Positions 1 to 4,285 of a DNA stretch of 6,433 nt are shown here, in pieces. Source of the DNA: JACXVD01 sp047975785 (GTDB lineage Bacteria; Pseudomonadota; Alphaproteobacteria; Sphingomonadales; Sphingomonadaceae); contig JBKEEC010000007.1 in assembly GCA_047975785.1 (NCBI GenBank), positions 1 through 6,433 of the forward strand, in the 5' to 3' direction. Position 1 is the first letter of the stretch, and each line of letters begins with the position of its first letter. Below the pieces are notes generated by a model that saw only the letters and a list, made by a program, of their open reading frames with translations, did no database searches and was not told the DNA's origin. The position numbers were made by a program, and so were the translations under genes.

Positions 1-135
1 AGTCACATCGAATGGATAATGGAGGCCGTTAATTTCGGCTACGATCCGATCTTCAAATGCATGGCCCGCCTTACGGCCAAGAACCCCAGCCTGAATCTGT
101 GCCGCATGTACTTCATCGATCGGCGTGAGAGCCAT
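1..135 (-). CDS. N-terminus of a possible restriction endonuclease-like protein (partial, runs off left edge)
   Basis: Reading the minus strand from the ATG at 135 gives 45 codons without a stop up to the window edge. The peptide begins MALTPIDEVHAAQIQAG and continues with GRKAGHAFEDRIVAEIN at residues 20-36. A Gly-rich turn followed by a helix carrying F-E-D near the N-terminus is the layout I associate with PD-(D/E)XK-type restriction endonucleases, where an early helix glutamate joins the active site. The catalytic D/E-x-K part would lie outside the window, so the assignment is from resemblance only. A GGGG lies about 9 bases upstream of the ATG as a weak ribosome site. Third-position GC is only about 47%, lower than the glycan genes, which fits acquired DNA. 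The plus strand is also open over 1-135 (stop at 136-138), with a Cys/Met/Asn-rich peptide and higher third-position GC (about 73%), so strand choice is not certain. Confidence 0.5.
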   Translation of the reverse strand, partial: MALTPIDEVHAAQIQAGVLGRKAGHAFEDRIVAEINGLHYPFDVT

Positions 136-391
136 TAGCTATTGCCCCATGTGATTGTGCTGCTTCCAAGATTTCAATCTCGGTCACTTTGCAGTTCACT
201 GGCAGCAATGCCATGCCCAACCCGAATAATCCAGTCGTGCCGCTGCATGGCGCACTGGTTTCAGTAAGGCGTCCGAGTTCTACCTTGCTCTGGCGAAACG
301 CGAATCTGAATAAGCCCCCAAGCAGGCCGCCCGCGCACCTGTCACCGTCCAATTGACCCGGCAACGCCGCCGGATTGGAAGACTTTGACAT
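113..391 (-). CDS. Hypothetical ORF overlapping the start of the restriction-like gene
   Basis: An open minus-strand frame ends at 113, inside the first codons of the gene that starts at 135, giving a 23-base overlap. From the ATG at 391 it would encode 92 residues; a GTG at 424 adds 11 more, and an internal ATG at 214 would leave 33. The last part (VNCKVTEIEILEAAQSHGA, then IANGSHADR) looks like a soluble amphipathic protein end, while the first half is Gly/Phe-rich and less convincing. If real, it could be the tail of an upstream partner, for example the modification enzyme of a restriction-modification pair, since such genes often overlap. I see no methyltransferase motif in it, so that is only a contextual idea. 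Its 5' part overlaps the plus-strand hypothetical gene starting at 390, so at most one of these starts can be right. Confidence 0.25.
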   Translation of the reverse strand: MSKSSNPAALPGQLDGDRCAGGLLGGLFRFAFRQSKVELGRLTETSAPCSGTTGLFGLGMALLPVNCKVTEIEILEAAQSHGAIANGSHADR

Positions 392-665
392 GACATGGAC
401 TGGAACAAAGCCGACGCGGAACACGGACCTTCATCGGACCATGAGGCACGATACGCCGGATTCGCGCGACTTCTGGGAACGGATGTACAATGAGGACGTC
501 AGCCTGAGGACCCATCACATTTCCCTACTGCTGAAGGAATGCTCACTCTTCCGCACACGGGGATGGGGCGGTGGCGGTGGGTGGGCCTGTTATCAGATGA
601 CAGTTGATGGCCGGAGTTACACGGCCCTAACCCTTACCGATGACCCGGCCGAGTGGACGCCCTGA
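390..665 (+). CDS. Hypothetical protein, 91 residues, function unknown
   Basis: This plus-strand frame is the only long one open over 425-665. I chose the ATG at 390 because GGAAG at 377-381 sits 8 bases upstream; an alternative TTG at 375 has no such support. The peptide contains a hydrophilic N-terminal third, a segment SRDFWERMYNEDVSLRTHHI around residues 24-43, then a W-G5-W run and a closing TALTLTDDPAEWTP. I recognise no family. Codons from about residue 10 have high third-position GC, which favours real coding. The same frame remains open after the TGA at 663-665 for another 100 bases, up to the IS21 junction, so this may be the front of a longer gene broken by a stop and an insertion. 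It also overlaps the start of a competing minus-strand ORF. Confidence 0.35.
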   Translation: MTWTGTKPTRNTDLHRTMRHDTPDSRDFWERMYNEDVSLRTHHISLLLKECSLFRTRGWGGGGGWACYQMTVDGRSYTALTLTDDPAEWTP

Positions 666-775
666 GGTGCACACGGCTTCCGCAGCCTCATGCACCCTCA
701 CTTGCGGGAGGTTGAGCGCCACCACCTCATGCGTCAGTCCGATAAGGACCGCGAAGCATGGCTGGTTGCGCGCGA
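666..775 (+). pseudogene. Continuation of the preceding reading frame after TGA, cut off at the istB junction
   Basis: Directly after the TGA at 663-665 the same frame reads on as GAHGFRSLMHPHLREVERHH followed by LMRQSDKDREAWLVAREQ, a charged, helix-like stretch with GC-rich third positions. An internal ATG at 690 could start a separate small ORF, but at about 776 the sequence turns into istB in a different frame. The simplest reading is the tail of the gene that begins at 390, separated from it by a nonsense change and truncated by IS21-related rearrangement. I do not recognise the peptide. Confidence 0.3.
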
Positions 776-1192
776 ACAGGTACCGGCACGGGCAAGACCC
801 ATGTATGCTGTGCGCTCGGTCTCGCCGCTGTCAGACTCGGGCGCCCGGTTCGCTATTTCCGCGTCAATCTCCTGCTCGAACAGATGAGTTTTGCCCACGA
901 AGACGGCACAATCAACCGCCTGCGCGGCCAACTCGCCAAAGTCGACCTGCTCATCCTCGATGATCTGGCGATCGCACCGCTTGATGAGCGGGCCAAGGAA
1001 GACCTGCTCGAATTGCTGGATTCCCGCGTCGGCGAGAAATCCACCATTGTTGCCGGGCAACGCACCTTCGCGGAATGGCACGACTTTCTCGACAGCCCCA
1101 TCCTCGCCGATGCCATCCTCGACCGGATGTCCCAGCAGGCATACAAAATCCAGTTGAAAGGAGATTCCAGAAGGCGTCCGATGCCAGCCTGA
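758..1192 (+). pseudogene. istB: IstB-like ATPase of an IS21-family element, 5' truncated
   Basis: IstB is the AAA+ helper ATPase that works with the IstA transposase in IS21-family transposition. The frame contains the end of the Walker A motif (TGTGKTH, residues 9-15 from the ATG at 758), Walker B LLILDDL (64-70), and the typical IstB C-terminal block with EKSTIV, EWHDFL, then PILADAILDRM (114-124) and IQLKGDSRRR. Intact IstB proteins are about 240-260 residues with Walker A near residue 105-115; here everything before Walker A is missing. The first Walker A glycine-proline pair is replaced by T-G, so homology begins at about 776-782. An in-frame stop at 743-745 lies just upstream, and no IstA is present. 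The ATG at 758 has no good ribosome site. The ATPase core may still fold, but the gene is almost certainly non-functional for transposition. Confidence 0.85.
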
Positions 1193-1320
1193 CGTGCCTG
1201 CACCGTGCTGGACACTGACCGTGACCAGTACGGTGCCGAAACTAACCACTGTTCGGGCAGCAAGTGGCCAGTCACGATTCCGCGATTTGCTGGTCAGTCA
1301 TGCCAAGGGTGGCCAAAGTG
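776..1320 (+). mobile_element. Remnant of an IS21-family insertion sequence (3' part)
   Basis: The element is represented by the C-terminal two thirds of istB and the downstream non-coding end with repeats. The left half, with istA and the left terminus, is absent from the window. The left boundary is the break in the Walker A motif at about 776-782. The right boundary is uncertain; I place it after the last GTGGCCA-type repeat near 1320. No target duplication can be assessed with one end missing. Confidence 0.65.
1264..1320 (+). repeat. Direct repeats at the right end of the IS21 remnant
   Basis: TGGCCAGTCA at 1265-1274 recurs as TGGTCAGTCA at 1291-1300, one mismatch in ten, 26 bases apart, and GTGGCCA occurs again at 1310-1316. 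IS21-family elements carry several such short repeats at their ends as transposase binding sites, and their place 70 bases downstream of the istB stop fits. The exact IS tip cannot be fixed without the other end. Confidence 0.45.
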
Positions 1321-1355
1321 CATGCCGCTGACAGTCATGCCTTCCACGTGGATAG

Positions 1356-1376
1356 GGAGCCTGCAAGGCAGGCTCC
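1356..1376. repeat. GC-rich perfect hairpin, 9-bp arms, 3-base loop
   Basis: GGAGCCTGC at 1356-1364 and GCAGGCTCC at 1368-1376 are exact reverse complements around AAG. No T-run follows on either strand, so an intrinsic terminator is unlikely. It lies 36 bases beyond the presumed IS21 end and 30 bases before a second group of dyads. Function unknown. Confidence 0.55.
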
Positions 1377-1405
1377 AAGAGCAGAGATTTCAGGGTGCGC
1401 ACAAG

Positions 1406-1460
1406 TTGTCCCAAATCTCAAAAATGAGACAAATGTGCAGTGTTACTATACTGCACATTT
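1406..1460. promoter_or_regulatory. Two adjacent inverted repeats, possible operator or hairpin pair
   Basis: TCTCA-AAAA-TGAGA (1416-1429) is a perfect dyad, flanked by TTGTC at 1406-1410 and GACAA at 1428-1432. Directly next to it is a longer palindrome: 1431-1443 pairs with 1448-1460 through 13 positions (one G-T pair) around TACT, with the core ATGTGCAGT / ACTGCACAT exact. TATACT inside the palindrome resembles a -10 box but has no convincing -35. The dyads could bind a dimeric regulator or fold in RNA or single-stranded DNA. No intact gene starts nearby on either strand: the plus side runs into a terminator at 1499 and the minus side into the IS21 remnant. I would treat it as an orphan regulatory site or the end of a small repeat element. 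Confidence 0.5.
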
Positions 1461-1498
1461 TGAACCGCGGAGCTGATCAGGTCACAAGAGTCGCAACC

Positions 1499-1530
1499 AA
1501 AAAAAGGGGCTGCCGCTAAGCCGCCCCTTT
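1499..1530 (-). terminator. Intrinsic terminator of the yjzC-like gene
   Basis: On the minus strand AAAGGGGC pairs with GCCCCTTT across a 12-base loop and the stem runs straight into seven T residues (A-run 1499-1505 on the plus strand). It lies about 120 bases past the stop codon of the yjzC-like gene, which is transcribed towards it. The plus strand has only TTT after the stem, so minus-strand use is favoured. Confidence 0.8.
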
Positions 1531-1651
1531 CCCTGTTGCTGTTTGCGAGAGTTACCGACGATATGAACGGTGTGACGCAGGTGCTTATGTTCTGTTCTAT
1601 GGCCTCACGCCAAATTCGTTAGGATCGGCTCGGCACTGATCGTTTATCAGC

Positions 1652-1825
1652 TTAGTGCTTGGTCGGATCGACCAACTTGTAGCCCATTCCGGGCTTGGGC
1701 GTCGGCGGAAGCGGTTCACCGCGAGTGACCGTCCGCTCCTTACCCGTGCTGCCTCCGCGCGGACCAACCTGTTCATATTGGCCAGACCGCGTGGCTTTCT
1801 GGCCGGGTTTGAGAGTCTTGCTCAT
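1652..1825 (-). CDS. YjzC-like small protein
   Basis: This gene encodes 57 residues: MSKTLKPGQKATRSGQYEQV, then GPRGGSTGKERTVTRGE and PLPPTPKPGMGYKLVDPTKH. The pattern K-P-G-x-x-A-x-x-S-G-x-Y near the start, a GPRGG turn, and a G-E-x-(L/F)-P-P motif match the small YjzC-like family known from Bacillus YjzC and many proteobacterial relatives. No biochemical role is established for it; it is small, basic and soluble, with no signal peptide or membrane segment. I chose the ATG at 1825 because AAGGAGG (1840-1834) lies exactly 8 bases upstream. A GTG three codons earlier overlaps that Shine-Dalgarno sequence and is unlikely. The gene stands alone: a terminator follows, and the next minus-strand gene upstream ends at 2098. 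I found no clear promoter in the 250 bases upstream. Confidence 0.85.
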   Translation of the reverse strand: MSKTLKPGQKATRSGQYEQVGPRGGSTGKERTVTRGEPLPPTPKPGMGYKLVDPTKH

Positions 1826-1833
1826 AATCTTCA

Positions 1834-1840
1834 CCTCCTT
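1834..1840 (-). promoter_or_regulatory. Strong Shine-Dalgarno site that fixes the yjzC-like start
   Basis: AAGGAGG on the minus strand, 8 bases before the ATG at 1825, is a perfect anti-16S match. It is the best ribosome site in the window and suggests high translation of this small protein. Confidence 0.85.
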
Positions 1841-2097
1841 TCAGCCCCAAATCTCACAGTTACCCGCCGGGGCAAATCCAACATGAAGGATCGGTGTAGG
1901 AAAACAAGTCATGAACAAAACTTGATTGTGGATATGGCAATCGGGTTCGCCAAATGCGTGGGTTTCTCCCAGTTTTCCGTGGTCATTTCAGGCTCTGATT
2001 TTTGGCTATCCTACTGATTTTACTTTCTTATTCTAGCTCTAGTGCGTCCACCATTTTAACCTATCGAACAGCGATTTAGGGGCAGTGTTGACTACGT
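1841..2097. other. Gene-free stretch between the yjzC-like gene and the GtrA operon
   Basis: No convincing gene lies here. The plus-strand frame open across it mostly shadows the yjzC-like gene, and the DNA is AT-richer than its surroundings. It should hold the yjzC-like promoter, but I could not pick a credible -35/-10 pair. The GtrA end has no hairpin terminator in the first 60 bases after its stop. A tRNA-3'-end-like sequence at 2040-2053 is listed separately. Confidence 0.6.
2040..2053 (+). other. Possible tRNA 3'-end remnant (candidate att site)
   Basis: TAGTGCGTCCACCA followed by TTTTAACC looks like the acceptor end and CCA tail of a tRNA gene. The bases upstream do not form a T-stem and loop (no GTTCGAnTC), and no matching GGACGCA 5' end of a tRNA lies at the right distance, so no tRNA gene is present. 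It could be the short tRNA fragment left at the edge of an integrated element, or chance. Confidence 0.2.
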
Positions 2098-2553
2098 TCA
2101 GGCAGCGTCGCGCGCCACGGCCATGCGAAACACGATGCGCCGGCGCAGGCTCCACGTGACGAAGAAGCTCGCCCCTACCGCAATAAGCTTGCCCACGCGC
2201 GGGTCCAGCAAGGTCATCGAGGCAAGATAAACAATCGCGGTCGTGACGCACAGCCCGGCGATTGCAGAAAGCACGAACAGCGTCTTTTGCAGATTGCGGA
2301 TATTGGTGTCTACGGCAACCTGACCGGTGAACACCATACGACTTGAAATGATCCAGTGCGCGATGATGCCAAGCGAATAGGACAGGGCTGATGCCAGCGT
2401 CGTCGGCGTACCGGCATTCAGCAGAGCGAGGAAGGTGCCAAAATCCATCCCCAGCGCAAACACGCTGGCTAACAGGTAGCGCAGGAACACCCTGTCCTGC
2501 AGCCTTGCAAGCAAGCGTACCATGATCGTGCTGATTGAGTTCACGCGCTCCAT
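2098..2553 (-). CDS. GtrA-family membrane protein
   Basis: A 151-residue protein with four hydrophobic segments (about 24-45, 50-70, 89-112, 119-137) separated by short polar loops, ending in the basic tail SLRRRIVFR. This is the size and topology of the GtrA/DPMS family, inner-membrane proteins thought to help move polyprenyl-phosphate-linked sugars across the membrane for glycosylation of O-antigen, teichoic acid, arabinogalactan or similar glycans. F-G-M-D-F in the first segment and the R-R-R-x-V-F end are typical. The gene starts 5 bases after the stop of the upstream oxidoreductase gene, has only a weak ribosome site, and is probably translationally coupled to it. GtrA proteins usually pair with a GT2 GtrB-type enzyme; none is present in this window. 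The divergent GT-C glycosyltransferase is the likeliest user of its product. The family call is firm; the sugar is unknown. Confidence 0.88.
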   Translation of the reverse strand: MERVNSISTIMVRLLARLQDRVFLRYLLASVFALGMDFGTFLALLNAGTPTTLASALSYSLGIIAHWIISSRMVFTGQVAVDTNIRNLQKTLFVLSAIAGLCVTTAIVYLASMTLLDPRVGKLIAVGASFFVTWSLRRRIVFRMAVARDAA

Positions 2554-2558
2554 CGTGC

Positions 2559-4097
2559 TCAGTCGACCGCCGTGGGAACCTGACGGACGCTGATAAGCGC
2601 CGCCATCTGGTCCGCGCTTGGCGCCAGGGTTCTGTCCGGCAGCGTGCGGTCCTGGGCTTCTGCCCCGGCCTCGTGATATTCCGCGTCCTCGTTGACCGCC
2701 CAGATATCGTATAGCCGCCGGTCGGCGAGGATGTTCTCCGCCGTCAGCATGGCTGTCATCATCGCGTGGTCCTGATTGTTGTAACGGTGCATACCGTTGC
2801 GCCCGACAAGGTGCAGGTTGGGGTGGCTGGTTTCCAGCCCCGCACGCACCGCCGCCACATTATCGGTATAGGTTTCGTCATAGACCGGATAGGCCTTTTC
2901 CTGACGCACGACGCTGCCGCCGATCACCATATCGGGGCGGACGAGCCCGAGGATTTCGAGCTCGCGGGTTGCCAATGCTACGAGGGCGTTATCCTCCATC
3001 GACCAGAGGCCATCGCCCTCGAAACAGAAATATTCGAGGCCTACGCAAGCGACGCTTTCATCGGGTACCATTTCAGGCGACCACGAGCGGAAGTTCTGGA
3101 TCCGGCCCACCTGCACCTTGCTGTCGTGGATGTAGATCCAGTTGTCCGGGAACAGGTCTTCGGACCGGATTTTGAGTGCTACTGTCAGAAAATCCCGATA
3201 CTTCAGGTTATCGGCCTCGGGCAGCACTGCGGGGGCGGGTTCCATCTTGTTCACGAGTTCGCGCATCGGCGCCGAACTGATCACATGCCGGGCGGTGAGG
3301 CTGACCGGACCGTTTTCTCCGACCGCAGTCACCGTCATGGAACCATGAGGATCGGCCGAGAGCCCGGTGAAATCATGGTTCATCAGCACCTTGCCCCCCT
3401 GTGCGCGGATATTGTCGCGCGCGGCATCCCACATCATGCCGGGGCCAAGACGAGGGTAGCGGAAAGTTTCGAGCAGCGTCTTGACCTGCATCCCGTCGTT
3501 CGGGCGCTTGTTGAATCCAAGGCTGCGCTTGAGCCCGTCGGTGACTGCGCCCCATAGAGAAAGCCCCTTGATCCGCTGTGCCGCCCAGTCCGCGCTCATT
3601 TTGTCACAGGGCATACCCCAGACCTTCTCTGTGTAGGTCTTGAAGAATATCGAATAGAGCTGGAAGCCGAACTGGTTGGTGGTCCAGTCTTCGAAGCTGC
3701 GGACCTTGCTGCGAGGAAAGAGCTTCGCCTTGGCGAAACTTGCCATACATAGCGTCGAGCGCAAGATGCCAAGGTTCCACAAAGCCTCGAACGCACGCAG
3801 CGGGTAGCTGTAGAACTTGCCTTCGTAGTAGATGCGGCTCATGCGTGGACGCTCGATGAAATCGTCCGGCAGGATCTCGTTCCACAGATTGACGACATCG
3901 GCGCTCTTGGAAAAGAACCGGTGTCCGCCGATGTCGAAGCGATAACCGCCATCCTCCACTGTGCGACTAATGCCGCCGACGTACCTTTCGTCCTTTTCCA
4001 GAATCGTAACGGACATCCCGGCCTTGGACAGCAGATATCCCGCAGTCAGCCCAGCAGGCCCCGCGCCGATAATGCACACATCGACGTCGTTGCTCAT
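2559..4097 (-). CDS. FAD-dependent oxidoreductase of the UDP-galactopyranose mutase / amine oxidase type
   Basis: A 512-residue FAD protein from the ATG at 4097. It opens with a Rossmann dinucleotide motif, GAGPAG (residues 11-16), followed by E34 to hold the ribose, a GGISR motif (41-45) and YRFDIGGHRFF (52-62), which is characteristic of UGM-like and protoporphyrinogen-oxidase-like flavoproteins. Near the C-terminus, LVGRNGMHRYNNQDHAMMTA is the second FAD-contact region; R-Y-N-N-x-D-H is found in UGM-like proteins of glycan clusters. At 512 residues it is longer than classical Glf (about 370-400), so it may not be a true UDP-galactopyranose mutase; a sugar- or lipid-modifying oxidoreductase is equally possible. 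No signal peptide is seen; it should be cytosolic. A GTG at 4115 adds six residues, but the ATG puts the Rossmann strand at the usual place. It leads a two-gene operon with the GtrA gene. Confidence 0.85.
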   Translation of the reverse strand: MSNDVDVCIIGAGPAGLTAGYLLSKAGMSVTILEKDERYVGGISRTVEDGGYRFDIGGHRFFSKSADVVNLWNEILPDDFIERPRMSRIYYEGKFYSYPLRAFEALWNLGILRSTLCMASFAKAKLFPRSKVRSFEDWTTNQFGFQLYSIFFKTYTEKVWGMPCDKMSADWAAQRIKGLSLWGAVTDGLKRSLGFNKRPNDGMQVKTLLETFRYPRLGPGMMWDAARDNIRAQGGKVLMNHDFTGLSADPHGSMTVTAVGENGPVSLTARHVISSAPMRELVNKMEPAPAVLPEADNLKYRDFLTVALKIRSEDLFPDNWIYIHDSKVQVGRIQNFRSWSPEMVPDESVACVGLEYFCFEGDGLWSMEDNALVALATRELEILGLVRPDMVIGGSVVRQEKAYPVYDETYTDNVAAVRAGLETSHPNLHLVGRNGMHRYNNQDHAMMTAMLTAENILADRRLYDIWAVNEDAEYHEAGAEAQDRTLPDRTLAPSADQMAALISVRQVPTAVD

Positions 4098-4198
4098 TCC
4101 GTCTCGTTCATTCACTTGGGGAATATTCCTGTTTCAGCAATCACTGGCGCAACGGCATCCCAGAGATGGGGCAGGTGCCGTTCGCCTCCGAACATTGA

Positions 4199-4228
4199 TT
4201 TATAGCATTTATCAGATTTCGAAAGTAA
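4199..4228 (-). promoter_or_regulatory. Candidate promoter for the oxidoreductase-gtrA operon
   Basis: On the minus strand TTACTT (4228-4223) and TATAAA (4204-4199) are separated by 18 bases, giving a transcript start near 4192 and a leader of about 95 bases before the ATG at 4097. The -10 matches the consensus at five of six positions; the -35 is weak. It lies in the 188-base divergent region, which must also serve the plus-strand glycosyltransferase gene. For that gene I found no clear promoter. Confidence 0.3.
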
Positions 4229-4285
4229 GGATATCCCCACTTCCACTGCAAACTTCCGGCCGAGATGTGAAAAATTGAAAAAACA

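Noticed and set aside
1..138. Plus-strand open frame of 45 codons ending in TAG at 136-138
   Set aside because: It is fully open and has higher third-position GC, but its peptide is rich in Cys, Met and Asn and matches nothing I know, while the minus strand has a start codon and a typical protein N-terminus. Kept only as a caveat.
734..1275. Two long minus-strand frames opposite istB
   Set aside because: They are antisense shadows of the IstB reading frame, whose Walker A, Walker B and C-terminal motifs are clear on the plus strand.
1431..1460. Intrinsic terminator on the plus strand
   Set aside because: The palindrome is AT-rich at its base, only four T residues follow, and there is no upstream plus-strand transcript that needs it, so an operator or repeat reading is preferred.
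1205..1519. Plus-strand ORF of 104 codons across the inverted-repeat region
   Set aside because: It runs through the IS21 end repeats, three dyads and the terminator stem, and has no credible ribosome site or protein-like composition.
1655..2017. Plus-strand ORF of 120 codons opposite and beyond the yjzC-like gene
   Set aside because: Half of it is antisense to the well-supported small gene, and the remainder lacks a start, ribosome site or recognisable sequence.
2000..2053. Complete tRNA gene ending in CCA at 2053
   Set aside because: There is no T-arm, anticodon arm or matching 5' acceptor strand; only the last 11-14 bases look like a tRNA.
2766..3557. Plus-strand ORF of 263 codons inside the flavoprotein gene
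   Set aside because: It is the antisense shadow of a GC-rich gene; the minus frame has GAGPAG, GGISR and the C-terminal FAD motif.
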